Shown: one piece after another, positions 1 through 8,432 of the stretch
How positions within the stretch are numbered: position 1 is the first letter of the stretch
Layout of the letters: the number at the start of each line of letters is the position of its first letter
Source: SLJN01 sp964505385
Lineage (GTDB): Bacteria > Bacteroidota > Rhodothermia > Balneolales > Natronogracilivirgulaceae
Direction: 5' to 3'
Assembly: GCA_964505385.1 (NCBI GenBank)
Contig: CAZDIA010000005.1
Location: 1-64,000, forward strand
Length of the DNA: 64,000 bases
The notes under the pieces: model-generated
What the model was told of the DNA's origin: nothing
Seen by the model: only the letters and a program-made list of their open reading frames with translations
Databases searched by the model: none
Translations under genes and position numbers: made by a program

Positions 1-138
1 GTAGCCATACCGCTGGCTGCAGGTGTGCTGTTTACCTGGGGCATTATTCTGACTCCGGCTATGGGTGCAGTATTAATGTCACTTAGCACCGTGATCGTGG
101 CTATTAACGCACGATTTTTAAAGATGAATGATGAGTGA
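1..138 (+). CDS. Heavy-metal P-type ATPase, C-terminal end (partial)
   Basis: Only the last 45 codons are in the window, so the start is missing. The translation begins VAIPLAAG, passes through [19 protein letters not shown] and ends [10 protein letters not shown]. This pattern, two closing membrane helices with an (L/I)xPxxxAxxMSxSxVxVxxNAxRL signature, is the usual end of P1B-type copper/silver (CopA-like) ATPases. These pump the metal out of the cytoplasm across the inner membrane. The following Met/His-rich secreted proteins and the DUF411 protein fit a copper or silver export role. The metal itself cannot be told from this fragment; a Zn/Cd-type pump is less likely. Confidence 0.72.
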   Translation, partial: VAIPLAAGVLFTWGIILTPAMGAVLMSLSTVIVAINARFLKMNDE

Positions 139-165
139 ACTAATTCAATCCAAACCTTAATAAAA

Positions 166-194
166 CCCTGCAAGGGTCTCAGACCCTTGCAGGG
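166..194 (+). terminator. Perfect hairpin after the P-type ATPase
   Basis: CCCTGCAAGGGTC (166-178) pairs perfectly with GACCCTTGCAGGG (182-194) around a 3-nt loop. It lies 28 bases after the ATPase stop and about 40 bases before the next start. No T-run follows, so it may be a processing or attenuation hairpin rather than a simple intrinsic terminator. Confidence 0.5.
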
Positions 195-235
195 GAACTT
201 ACTATCAACCAATCACTAACCAATGAGGTAATATT

Positions 236-652
236 ATGAGAATTGCAATGACTTCAATCCTGACAACCATAGTATTGGGGTTGATGATGCAGCCTGCAGA
301 GGCACAGCATCATAACCATGACAATGGCGACAGGCATCAAAATATGATGGAAATGATGGATGAGTGTCCCATGATGGGTGACCACGATCACGACATGGAT
401 CACGCGGAAATGATGCAGAAGATGGGTGAGCACCCCATGTTCGAGGGTGAAGACCTGAGCCACTCGGAAATGATGGAAAAGATTCGGGAATTTGACCACG
501 CCGAGAAAATGGAATTCATTGAAAAGCATCCGAAGATGAAGGATAAAGATATGGATCACTCCGAAATGATGGAGATGATCGAAAAATGCCCGATGATGGG
601 TGATGATGACGATGATGAGGAAGGGTCTGACGGACACGACGATCATCATTGA
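236..652 (+). CDS. Secreted Met/His/Asp-rich metal-binding repeat protein
   Basis: A 138-aa protein with a cleavable signal peptide (about residues 1-23, ending AEA before QHHNH). The mature part is built from about five degenerate repeats of roughly 20 residues with the pattern (D/S)H(S/A)E-M-M-(E/Q)-x-I/M, and carries CPMMGD twice (about residues 44 and 117). It ends in an Asp run and HDDHH. His, Met, Asp and single Cys at this density suggest periplasmic metal buffering, most likely Cu(I)/Ag(I). It sits directly after a metal ATPase and before a related gene. The start is supported by GAGGT about 8 bases upstream. I do not recognise a named family. Confidence 0.75.
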   Translation: MRIAMTSILTTIVLGLMMQPAEAQHHNHDNGDRHQNMMEMMDECPMMGDHDHDMDHAEMMQKMGEHPMFEGEDLSHSEMMEKIREFDHAEKMEFIEKHPKMKDKDMDHSEMMEMIEKCPMMGDDDDDEEGSDGHDDHH

Positions 653-666
653 TTAAGTAGTTACTG

Positions 667-695
667 ATCCTGTGCGGTACTAAGCCGTACAGGAT
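667..695 (+). terminator. Hairpin between the two CPMMGD genes
   Basis: ATCCTGTGCGG (667-677) pairs with CCGTACAGGAT (685-695) with one G-T wobble and a short loop. No strong T-run follows. It may partly end transcription or stabilise the upstream message. Confidence 0.4.
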
Positions 696-735
696 TAACC
701 TAATCCAAAAACCAATAATGCAAAGAGGTATTATC

Positions 736-1161
736 ATGAAACAATTAGCGACTCTGATTCTGTCTGTAGTAATACTTGGGCTAATGGTGAGTACAGCTCA
801 GGCTCAAAATTTACATACAGACAAGACACCTCCTTTTCAAAAAAGTGATACAGAATTGGATGTTCATTCTGAACTCATGGAGCTGATGGCTGAAGATGCT
901 CAGGTTCGAAGTCTGATGAAGCAGCTCATGAAGGAAAACATTGAAGATATGCCAATGTTAGCAGATGCTGCACAATGTGTGCAGGTTTGCAGTTATGAGA
1001 GTGATAACAGCGATGGACATATGGGAGAAGTTAAATCTGATTCGAGTACGGATATGGTATTAGCAGAATCGGATAACTACAATATCAAAAAAATGATAAA
1101 GGAATGCCCGATGATGGGTGATGACGAAGATGAGTCAGATGATCATGACGATCATCATTGA
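736..1161 (+). CDS. Secreted CPMMGD-tailed acidic protein, paralogous tail
   Basis: 141 aa from the ATG at 736, chosen because AGAGGT sits 6 bases before it and a clean signal peptide follows (MKQLATLILS..., ending AQA about residue 23); an in-frame ATG at 718 lacks such a site. The middle is Met/Leu/Glu-rich with an isolated CVQVC motif. The C-terminal 25 residues (KECPMMGD, acidic run, HDDHH) nearly match the end of the preceding protein, while the rest differs. A role as a second secreted metal-binding partner is inferred from this shared tail and the neighbours. No named family recognised. Confidence 0.72.
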   Translation: MKQLATLILSVVILGLMVSTAQAQNLHTDKTPPFQKSDTELDVHSELMELMAEDAQVRSLMKQLMKENIEDMPMLADAAQCVQVCSYESDNSDGHMGEVKSDSSTDMVLAESDNYNIKKMIKECPMMGDDEDESDDHDDHH

Positions 1162-1181
1162 ACCTGATAGATAAGCTAAAC

Positions 1182-1220
1182 CATCCCGGGTAGCTGTTTT
1201 CGGCTGCCCGGGATGATTTC
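1182..1220 (+). terminator. Terminator-like hairpin
   Basis: CATCCCGGGTAGC (1182-1194) pairs with GCTGCCCGGGATG (1203-1215) with one G-T pair and an 8-nt loop, followed by ATTTC. It probably ends the transcript of the Met/His-rich pair. Confidence 0.55.
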
Positions 1221-1253
1221 TGTGTTAACTCTCATTTTAAAATCAAATAAGTT

Positions 1254-1877
1254 ATGAACCGCAGGCATCTTAAAACTGTATTTATAATGGCCATGGCTAT
1301 GGTAGTGACGGGAGTATTGAACAACTCATGGTCACAATCCCCGCAAACTCTTTTTGATGGAGAAGTTACCCATGGGGGTTTTGGCAGTCCGGTGGTCAAA
1401 ATTGGCAGTGTGGACGGTTCAACCGGAATTTGGGCAGGTGGCCGGGGAGGATGGCTCATTAATATGGATAACCGGCATTCTGTTTCGCTCGGACTCGGTG
1501 GTTATGGTCTGGTATCCGAACATCGCTATCGCCCGGCCGATATCAACGAAGATCGGCTTATCATGAATGGTTATGGCGGATTTGACTTGGAGTACACCTA
1601 CCAACCCTATCGTGTAGTACATTTTACTATCACCTCGCTCATTGGCGGCGGTGGTTTAATGGGGCGGGATCACCATTATAGCAGAACCGATGATGATATG
1701 GATCGCTATTTCATATTTGAGCCCGGTTTGAATATAGAAGTGAATCTCACAGAGTTTGTCCGGGTTTCGGCCGGGGCGACTTACATGTTAACCAGTGGTG
1801 TAAGTCGATCAGGTTTTCAGGACAGCGACTTTTCCGGTCTGAATGGGGTACTTGCATTAAAGTTCGGAAGGTTTTGA
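1254..1877 (+). CDS. Small outer-membrane beta-barrel protein
   Basis: 207 aa with a signal peptide (hydrophobic stretch about residues 9-25, then NSWSQS). The mature part shows alternating polar/apolar strands separated by Gly/Asp/Asn turns (GGRGGWLI, SVSLGLGGYGLV, FDLEYTY, VSAGATYMLT) and ends in the aromatic sequence KFGRF, typical of outer-membrane barrels. Its length suits an 8-strand barrel. Position inside the metal module suggests a related envelope function, but this is inferred only from location. The start has no good ribosome-binding site, as is common in this part of the tree. Confidence 0.6.
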   Translation: MNRRHLKTVFIMAMAMVVTGVLNNSWSQSPQTLFDGEVTHGGFGSPVVKIGSVDGSTGIWAGGRGGWLINMDNRHSVSLGLGGYGLVSEHRYRPADINEDRLIMNGYGGFDLEYTYQPYRVVHFTITSLIGGGGLMGRDHHYSRTDDDMDRYFIFEPGLNIEVNLTEFVRVSAGATYMLTSGVSRSGFQDSDFSGLNGVLALKFGRF

Positions 1878-1938
1878 TAAGCTCTCCACGAATAGATGAT
1901 TTAAAGAATACATATGATTAGAAAATAAACCTGAAGCT

Positions 1939-2166
1939 ATGGAACACGTAACTGAATTATTAAACAGCTGGTACCCGCTGATGTTTATCCTGAGTGTGGG
2001 CGTCGCTCTGATCATTTGGATATGGGCGATACGAAAGAAAACCCGGCACGACTTCCGGCAGGCGGCGGAACTGGTGCTGAATCGTCAATACCGGAATGGA
2101 GACCTGTCAAAAGATGAACTTCAAAGCCGGCTTGAATCGCTGAAAAAGGGCAATCTCAACGAATAG
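1939..2166 (+). CDS. SHOCT-domain small membrane protein
   Basis: 75 aa. One membrane helix (about residues 13-30) is followed by basic residues and then a SHOCT-like segment (about 38-70): an Ala/Leu-rich helix, RQYRNGDLSKDELQSRL and a short tail. SHOCT domains are short C-terminal modules often attached to membrane anchors and of unclear role, probably oligomerisation. Similar small proteins are common in metal-resistance clusters, which fits this position. Start chosen by the helix placement. Confidence 0.6.
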   Translation: MEHVTELLNSWYPLMFILSVGVALIIWIWAIRKKTRHDFRQAAELVLNRQYRNGDLSKDELQSRLESLKKGNLNE

Positions 2167-2180
2167 AAAGGAGCAACGCC

Positions 2181-2336
2181 ATGGATAAGCATACGCTTTG
2201 GATGATTATTGGGTGCGGACTGCCGGAACAAATTTTTGAGCCTGAATCATATTTTACCACATTGAATAGCCGTGGAATTGCGTTGCAACAAAGTAATCTG
2301 CTGCTCGGAGAACCCGAATACCATCAAAATAATTAA
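2181..2336 (+). CDS. Small ORF, possible degraded membrane protein
   Basis: 51 codons with a strong ribosome-binding site (AAAGGAG, 2167-2173). It begins MDKHTLWMIIGCGLP, which resembles the start of small one- or two-helix membrane proteins found in metal-resistance clusters. The expected hydrophobic continuation is absent; instead a polar stretch follows (EQIFEPESYF and onward). That suggests a deletion or frameshift after codon 15, leaving a remnant with intact start signals. It could also be a genuine small protein. It sits in line between the SHOCT and thioredoxin-like genes. Confidence 0.35.
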   Translation: MDKHTLWMIIGCGLPEQIFEPESYFTTLNSRGIALQQSNLLLGEPEYHQNN

Positions 2337-2347
2337 CCACAGTTACA

Positions 2348-2914
2348 ATGTTGAGAATGATGCCAAATAATGGATCTCTAAAAATCCTTTACAGTAGCGC
2401 CTTATTGGTTACTGCAATAGCATTGTTTTCCTGTTCGAGCGAAGAGTCACAACAAGAAGCTGAAGGGGAAGCACCTACGCAGGAAATCAGCGAAGCCGAA
2501 TTCGATCAGGACTGGTATGATCTTGAGGAAGCGCAGCAGCTGGCTTCCGAAAATGATAGATGGGTTCAGGTATATGTGCATGTTAATTGGTGCCATTTCT
2601 GCATGCAAATGGAGGATGAGACATTTACTGATGAAGGCGTTAAGGGAAACCTGGATTCCTGGTATTATCCGGTCAGCCTGAATGCTGAATCTCAAGACGA
2701 AGTCCGTTTTAACGGCAACACCTATACCGAAGAAGAGCTCGCCCGTAATTGGGGAGTGAATTCATACCCTGGAATGGTATTTATTGATCCGGAAGGGGAA
2801 ATTTTTGCACAGGAAAGCGGTTATGTAGAAGCCCGGACCTACCGGCAGATACTGGAATACATAGGAACACACGCCTATGAAGAACAATCTTTTGACAATT
2901 TTGCCGGAAGTTAA
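2348..2914 (+). CDS. Thioredoxin-like lipoprotein
   Basis: 188 aa. The signal sequence ends in a lipobox (LFSC, Cys29), followed by a Glu-rich linker. A thioredoxin-like fold follows with the redox-type motif W-CHFC (Cys82, Cys85) and the cis-Pro region NSYPGMVFIDPEG. The YVHVNWCHFCMQME arrangement resembles the Thioredoxin_7/DUF255 group rather than classical thioredoxin. Likely membrane-anchored in the periplasm, for thiol redox work or metal-damage repair. It is part of the same-strand metal module. An alternative start is the ATG 15 bases later. Confidence 0.7.
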   Translation: MLRMMPNNGSLKILYSSALLVTAIALFSCSSEESQQEAEGEAPTQEISEAEFDQDWYDLEEAQQLASENDRWVQVYVHVNWCHFCMQMEDETFTDEGVKGNLDSWYYPVSLNAESQDEVRFNGNTYTEEELARNWGVNSYPGMVFIDPEGEIFAQESGYVEARTYRQILEYIGTHAYEEQSFDNFAGS

Positions 2915-2961
2915 AACAGATTTTTATTTATTGCATCAATCCATAATTGCGAGAAATCAAG

Positions 2962-3432
2962 ATGACATATAAGACATTTACACTACTAATACTGGCCGTT
3001 GTTGTAGCCGGTGGATTATACCTTGGATATTCTGCTTTTGCATCAGGGCCAAAAGCCAGTCCTGATGAACTGGAAATCACCATGTATCGCGGCGAGCAGT
3101 GCAACTGCTGCGTGGACTGGGCCGATTATCTGGAAGATCAGGGAATGACGGTAATCGACGAGAAAGTCGATGATCTGCCCTCAATTAAACAGGAAAAGGG
3201 TGTTCCCGGATCGTTTCAATCCTGCCATACTGCCGTTGTCGACGGATATATTGTAGAAGGCCATGTGCCATCTGATGAAATCCGCCGGATGGTGGCGCAA
3301 CAGCCGGATGCCATCGGCATTGCCGTGCCCGGAATGCCGGCCGGCTCACCGGGGATGGAAGTCGGCCACACCGAATCATATGAGGTGCTGCTGTTTGACC
3401 AAGAAAGGTATTCGGTGTTTGCTGAGTATTGA
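2962..3432 (+). CDS. DUF411 metal-binding protein
   Basis: 156 aa from the ATG at 2962; a TTG five codons upstream is less likely. A membrane anchor or signal (about residues 5-27) is followed by a DUF411 domain. Visible landmarks are CNCC (Cys47, Cys49, Cys50), SCHTAVVDGYIVEGHVP (Cys88 with adjacent His) and the terminal PGMPAGSPGME. DUF411 proteins are found with copper and silver resistance genes and are thought to bind the metal through these Cys, His and Met residues. It closes the metal module. The family call is firm; the exact metal is inferred. Confidence 0.85.
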   Translation: MTYKTFTLLILAVVVAGGLYLGYSAFASGPKASPDELEITMYRGEQCNCCVDWADYLEDQGMTVIDEKVDDLPSIKQEKGVPGSFQSCHTAVVDGYIVEGHVPSDEIRRMVAQQPDAIGIAVPGMPAGSPGMEVGHTESYEVLLFDQERYSVFAEY

Positions 3433-4054
3433 TTTTTCTTGGTGGTTCATTTTTGGAAGAAATATCGACCAACTGTAATAGTGACAATCTACTACATTAC
3501 TTTAATATGAATACTGCTCAACAAGTGCTTCATATTGTATTACTTTTTTTTAAAGGTTGAAGATAAACGGTTCCAGACCTTATGCCAGACTCATCATGGG
3601 CAATTTTCAGCACTTATCTAAAGGTGTGTTTTTGATAGATTCAGTTTTTTAAAATAGTAACCATTATCCTTAGTTGATGGTAGTCCGTACGGATTGTTCT
3701 ACTCATTAGAAAAACCAGGTCATAGAAATCCCGTCCTTTTTTTCGATGTGGGTTTAGGTTGGATCTTAGGTGTAGGTATGTTTTAGGGATTGGTTACGTA
3801 TAGGGTAATAGTTCTATAACACTGTTATCATAAGGGATTGTTTCATACGCTGTCTGTTCATTAACGTGATTGACGGCAGTCCTTACGTTTGAGGTACTGT
3901 GAACGGGAATAGGACTTACAACTGATTTGTCCACCCATCGCCCGGCTGAACTTAGCTTTTATTAATCAAGAAGGAGAGCACAAACAATTTTTAATTAACC
4001 GGTCGCGGCAGGCAAAAACTTTTCAGATAATGTCAAATAGTGGTAAATTGAGGT
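3433..4054. other. AT-rich intergenic region, no gene seen
   Basis: No convincing coding frame on either strand. Two short similar segments occur: TTGATGGTAGTCCGTACG (from 3674) and TTGACGGCAGTCCTTACG (from 3870). Nothing else is supportable. Confidence 0.5.
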
Positions 4055-4099
4055 ATTCTTTAGCCGGCAGGCTGTTGGTGCATACCTGTGGTAAAGAAT
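4055..4099 (+). promoter_or_regulatory. Imperfect palindrome upstream of the GH3 gene
   Basis: ATTCTTTA-g-CC-gg-CAGG (4055-4071) mirrors CCTG-t-GG-TAAAGAAT (4085-4099). It ends 36 bases before the GH3 start. It could be an operator or a leader hairpin; no T-run follows. Confidence 0.4.
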
Positions 4100-4134
4100 A
4101 ATTCCTGCCAGTTTGAATATTTAAAAACAATTAT

Positions 4135-6621
4135 ATGAATACCTCCCAAACAGTAAAGGATCAGTCTGTTGCTCCTCCCGGACGCATTGATAACATCCAT
4201 ATCTTATTAAACCGGCCCATGTTATTATTAAACAGAACCACACTTATTCTGGCGATTTTTCTGATAGTATCCTGCAATTCTGCGAATCAGACGGCCGCAG
4301 ATGACAATAACAGGGAGGATGCTGCAGCCGGCACGAAACAAACGGAACACAATCAGGCGGGAAACGAATCGGTCATCTCAGCCGAAACGCGCGAGAAGGT
4401 GGATGAGCTGATCGCCGAAATGACACTTGAGGAGAAGGTGGGACAGATGACCCAGATAACCCTCGATGTGCTCGGCGAAGGAGAGGATGTATACAGCAGC
4501 TATGAACCTTTTGAACTGGATCCGGAAATGATGGAAAAGGCGTTCAGTACTTATCAGGTGGGGTCCGTACTGAACACATCCAACAATCGGGCCCGCACTC
4601 CCGAGTTCTGGAATCAATTGCTTTCTGAAATTCAGGAATATGCTATTGAAGAGTCCGGGCAGAATATTCCCGTTATATATGGCCTTGACATGATCCACGG
4701 CGCTTCCTATGTCGACGGTGCCACGCTTTTTCCTCAGCAGATCGGCATGGCCGCTACCTGGAATCCTGAACTTGTGCGCCGGGCCGGTGAAATAACGGCC
4801 TATGAAACCAGGGCTACCGGTGTGGCATGGACTTTTTCTCCCGTACTTGACCTGGGTGTCGATCCGCGGTGGCCCCGGCAGTGGGAAACATTCGGCGAAG
4901 ATCCCTATCTCTCTGCGGTTTTGGGATATGAACTGGTGAAAGGATATGAAGGAGAAGACAATGACATTGGCAATCCCTATCAGATTGCGTCCACCCCAAA
5001 ACATTTTATGGGGTATTCACATACACTCAGCGGGCGCGACCGTTCACCCGCCTGGATACCCGAGTCACAGCTTCGCGAGTACCACGTGCCGCCCTTTGAA
5101 GCCGGCGGTATTGATGCCGGTGCACTCACCGTGATGCTCAATTCCGGCGAGATCAACGGGATTCCGTTTCACTCCAGTAAAGAACTGATTACCGGCTTGC
5201 TGAAAGAGGAGATGGGCTTTGAAGGTTTTGTTCTGACCGACTGGCAGGATATCATTTACCTCTATACCCGCCACCGCGTCGCCGCCGATTATAAAGACGC
5301 TGTACGAATGGCCATCAATGCCGGGGTGGATATGTCCATGGTTCCATACGATTTTGACTTTTCCAGATATCTTGTGGAACTGGTCAATGAGGGAGAGGTT
5401 TCGATGGACCGCATCGATGATGCCGTGCGCCGGATACTGACGGTGAAAGTCAAAATGGGACTGTTTGAAACACCGTATACGGTGTTGGATGATTATCCGG
5501 AATTTGCATCCGAAGCTTTTGCCGACGCCTCGCGTCAGACCGCTCTGGAATCCATCACACTGCTCAAAAACGAAGACGATGTTCTGCCGCTTGATCCGGA
5601 TATTTCCGCACTGATTGCCGGTCCAGCCGCAAACACCATGCGGCCGCTCAACGGCGGCTGGAGCTACTCCTGGCAGGGGGACCTGGTGGATGAGTTTACT
5701 GAAGATTACCTGACGATTTACGACGCTTTTTCGGAGAAACTGGGCGAAGGAAATGTAACCCTGTACGAAACTGTCCGCTTCGACCATGACGGTTCGTTTG
5801 ATGATGAATTCGTGGATGACTTTGACACATTCAGGCAAAAAGCCGAAGACAAGGATGTCATCGTACTGGCTGTCGGAGAAAACTCCTATTGCGAGGGTGA
5901 GGGAGACCTCGATGACCTTTATCTGTCGGACTATCAGCAAAAGCTGGTTCGTGTAGCTGAGGAAACAGGCAAGCCGGTGGTCATGGTACTTGCCCAGGGC
6001 CGCCCACGAATTATCAGCAAAGTGGAACCGCTGGTGCCTGCAATCGTCAATGCCTATTTGCCCAGCAATTATGGCGGTGAAGCACTTGTGTCTCTGCTGT
6101 TCGGTGAATCCAACTTCTCCGGACGGCTGCCGTACACCTATCCGCGTTATCCGAACAAGCTGATTCCCTACTACCACAAGCACACGGAAAACCTGGAGCT
6201 TGAAGGCACCCCCACCGGCACTCAGTTTTATCCTCAGTATGAATTCGGGTTCGGCCTCAGCTATTCCGAATTTGAATATGTCTCTCTCTCCACAAATGCC
6301 TCATCTTACGGTGTGGATGACATCATTGAAGTGACTGTGGAAGTGCAGAATGTTTCTGATCGTGACGGAAAAGAAACCGTTATGCTGTTTTCCTCCCAGG
6401 ATTATGCATCCATCACTCCTCCGGTAAAACGCCTTCGCGATTTTGAGAAGATCGAAATCGCAGCCGGCGCGACCGAAGAAGTGACATTCCGGTTGCCGGT
6501 CAGCAAACTGGCATTTGTCAATGACGATAATGAGTGGATTGTAGAGGAGGGCGAATTCGTTCTTCGTGTTGACGATCTGGAAGCGCCCCTTACTGTTACA
6601 GAGACTCAAGAAGTATATTGA
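4135..6621 (+). CDS. Glycoside hydrolase family 3 lipoprotein (beta-glucosidase type)
   Basis: 828 aa. A lipoprotein signal ends at IVSC. It follows 28 extra residues if the first ATG is used, so the ATG at 4219 is a real alternative start. The GH3 N-terminal barrel shows RQWETFGEDPYL, KHFMGY and the nucleophile Asp369 in GFVLTDWQD. The C-terminal catalytic domain has a candidate acid/base Glu587 in CEGEGD. A fibronectin-III-like domain follows FGFGLSYSEFEY to the end. Overall layout matches BglX-type beta-glucosidases, which release glucose from oligosaccharides. Lipid anchoring places it in the periplasm or on the cell surface. It stands alone, with no sugar transporter beside it. Confidence 0.9.
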   Translation: MNTSQTVKDQSVAPPGRIDNIHILLNRPMLLLNRTTLILAIFLIVSCNSANQTAADDNNREDAAAGTKQTEHNQAGNESVISAETREKVDELIAEMTLEEKVGQMTQITLDVLGEGEDVYSSYEPFELDPEMMEKAFSTYQVGSVLNTSNNRARTPEFWNQLLSEIQEYAIEESGQNIPVIYGLDMIHGASYVDGATLFPQQIGMAATWNPELVRRAGEITAYETRATGVAWTFSPVLDLGVDPRWPRQWETFGEDPYLSAVLGYELVKGYEGEDNDIGNPYQIASTPKHFMGYSHTLSGRDRSPAWIPESQLREYHVPPFEAGGIDAGALTVMLNSGEINGIPFHSSKELITGLLKEEMGFEGFVLTDWQDIIYLYTRHRVAADYKDAVRMAINAGVDMSMVPYDFDFSRYLVELVNEGEVSMDRIDDAVRRILTVKVKMGLFETPYTVLDDYPEFASEAFADASRQTALESITLLKNEDDVLPLDPDISALIAGPAANTMRPLNGGWSYSWQGDLVDEFTEDYLTIYDAFSEKLGEGNVTLYETVRFDHDGSFDDEFVDDFDTFRQKAEDKDVIVLAVGENSYCEGEGDLDDLYLSDYQQKLVRVAEETGKPVVMVLAQGRPRIISKVEPLVPAIVNAYLPSNYGGEALVSLLFGESNFSGRLPYTYPRYPNKLIPYYHKHTENLELEGTPTGTQFYPQYEFGFGLSYSEFEYVSLSTNASSYGVDDIIEVTVEVQNVSDRDGKETVMLFSSQDYASITPPVKRLRDFEKIEIAAGATEEVTFRLPVSKLAFVNDDNEWIVEEGEFVLRVDDLEAPLTVTETQEVY

Positions 6622-6691
6622 AACCAATAAAAATCACACTTAGCATAGTATAGTCCCTGTAATGAATATAAAGAATGAAGGGAGCAATTAT

Positions 6692-7339
6692 CTAAAAACT
6701 GATTTGCACTTGCAAACCGCCGCCATCACCTTCCGGTGCAATCCAGGGAGCAACTGATACTTGATCCGAAACAGCTTCATTATGGGCTTCTACCGCTCTG
6801 CGCGAACCCCAAAAGATATCATAAATCATATGACCGATATAAAAGCCGGCTCCCAAAGTCATCATAATTTGACCGAAAGGATTAGGTTCATCAAAAATTG
6901 CAAATCCGCCAGCAGGTCCCATGCCGAGGAATGTTAATCCAAGTGCTCCGGTCCTTAAGAGGACTCCTCTCCAAAACAAGTCGGATTGTCCGGCATAAAG
7001 ACTGCCTGTTGAAGGTCCTATTAAAGCTCCAGCTAAAAAGATTCCACCAAAAAGCAAATTCGCTGACATTCCAGGTGCAGAGATTGAGCTGAGAAGCCCT
7101 GCATATGCTATTGGAGGCAAAACTGTAAAAGAAAAAGCGATAGCCCTCGCTGAACTCACATCTTTTTTTTCGTTTGAATCAGCCACCATTGAGTTAGCGA
7201 ATTCTATTTTGTAAGCTGATGCATTTACTTCTTCACTCAATGGCTGATATTGGGCATGTGATAGCTGTACAGATGAAATCATCAATACTGACAGAATGAT
7301 AGAAGCTGCAATTATTTTGGATGACATGTTATCGTACAA
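6692..7339 (-). CDS. Secreted/membrane protein of unknown function
   Basis: 215 aa. A signal sequence (about residues 8-29, SHAQ) is followed by a charged region and three or four hydrophobic segments rich in Gly/Ala (about 68-85, 93-112, 125-148, 155-175). The soluble tail ends in the alternating sequence LQVQISF. The pattern suits an envelope protein. I recognise no family. An ATG four codons inside is an equally good start. Confidence 0.5.
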   Translation of the reverse strand: MYDNMSSKIIAASIILSVLMISSVQLSHAQYQPLSEEVNASAYKIEFANSMVADSNEKKDVSSARAIAFSFTVLPPIAYAGLLSSISAPGMSANLLFGGIFLAGALIGPSTGSLYAGQSDLFWRGVLLRTGALGLTFLGMGPAGGFAIFDEPNPFGQIMMTLGAGFYIGHMIYDIFWGSRRAVEAHNEAVSDQVSVAPWIAPEGDGGGLQVQISF

Positions 7340-7861
7340 TGGTTTTGTTGTGGTGTAATTAGTATTAATTATAGTACTTAGAATTTAAGTTCTGCCAAAT
7401 ATTGGCAAAAGAGTTTTTTCGTTTCCTCTGTATCAGATTTCAAGAAGTCAATATGACAAGTGTAGTTTGAAGGAGCGATTGTTGTTGCCGGGTACCGGGC
7501 TTGCTTCTCTCCGATTCAAGACCTGAAGCACTTACGGAGTAGCCATTATTGAGTGCGGTTCCAAACCCTACCCGTGGTATATGCTCGGAGTTCGCTTTTG
7601 ATGAAAAGAGATATGGAATCAAAAGTACTACGGAATATTGATTGAGTTACTACATGGTTACCAGGCTTTTTTATGCTATAGTTATACACTGCATGAAAAG
7701 AAAATACCTACTACACATAATGGAGTATTTCAATAATATCATTTGAAGAGCCATTTTCTATGGGAAAATAATTTATCGCTTGGCGACTTGGGAGTTTTTA
7801 GAATTGATTCCCTTATAATTAGAGATACCTTCGTGAAATTGCCGTTCGATACAGCTCTTTG
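7340..7861. other. Intergenic region, no gene supported
   Basis: AT-rich, with no reading frame that has a start site or recognisable product. A 13-base motif (TGAAATTGCCGTT, 7834-7846) just after the next gene's stop recurs with one change after vapC (8422-8434). Confidence 0.4.
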
Positions 7862-8293
7862 TTAGTGATGTTCTTTAGTTTCATCCTTCATGGCGGCACT
7901 GGCAATTATCAGTGCAGCCCCAACAATCAGCAATGCCAACCCCCATTGAAGTTGGACTGATTCCAATGCCATTTCTCCTAAACCACTAAATAGGTTGTCC
8001 GCAAGCTCTGAGTCTATATCTGCATTAGCCTCAGAAATTTTAGACTTGAGGTTGATGAAAGTGAAAATCATTACCCCAAGACTCCCGGTGCCCGTAAACC
8101 AAAGCCCTTTGTATTTCTTCGCCAGCACCAAGCCCACAGAAATTACAGCGAGAACCAAGACTATTGCTGCATCAATCTCACCAATTTGGAAATAGTTCAT
8201 ATTTCCCATGATTGGGACACCAACAATCGGCGCGAAAACTCCGATGATAAGAAAGATTGAACCTAAAAGGCCGAGCAGTTGATTTTTATTCAT
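7862..8293 (-). CDS. Small four-helix membrane protein
   Basis: 143 aa with four predicted membrane helices (about residues 5-27, 40-58, 66-82, 113-133). A polar loop of Ser/Asp/Glu lies between helices three and four, and the C-terminus is charged, ending in HH. The arrangement resembles small uncharacterised membrane proteins rich in Gly and Ile; I cannot name a family. It is on the same strand as the VapBC pair and lies about 140 bases downstream of it. Confidence 0.55.
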   Translation of the reverse strand: MNKNQLLGLLGSIFLIIGVFAPIVGVPIMGNMNYFQIGEIDAAIVLVLAVISVGLVLAKKYKGLWFTGTGSLGVMIFTFINLKSKISEANADIDSELADNLFSGLGEMALESVQLQWGLALLIVGAALIIASAAMKDETKEHH

Positions 8294-8432
8294 GTCTTCT
8301 TCTTGTTTTGAATCGCCTAAAGGTTCGTGATGTTTGTGGTGTAGCCGGACAGAGCCAGCTCTAAAAGAATGAGTTTGTTATAAGCTTCAGAATTTTCCAT
8401 AAGCAATGGACTGCATCCGCATGAAATTGCTG

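Noticed and set aside
254..649. Minus-strand frame opposite the Met/His-rich protein
   Set aside because: It is open only because the sense strand is built of ATG, GAT, GAA and CAT codons. No start signal.
3433..4134. Degraded gene or RNA in the 700-base gap
   Set aside because: Neither a frame nor a tRNA-like fold could be supported; only short similar segments and one palindrome.
5065..6183. 372-codon minus-strand frame inside the GH3 gene
   Set aside because: It is the mirror of a well-supported GH3 domain and shows no family features.
7440..7622. 60-codon minus-strand frame
   Set aside because: No ribosome-binding site, no domain and no operon link.
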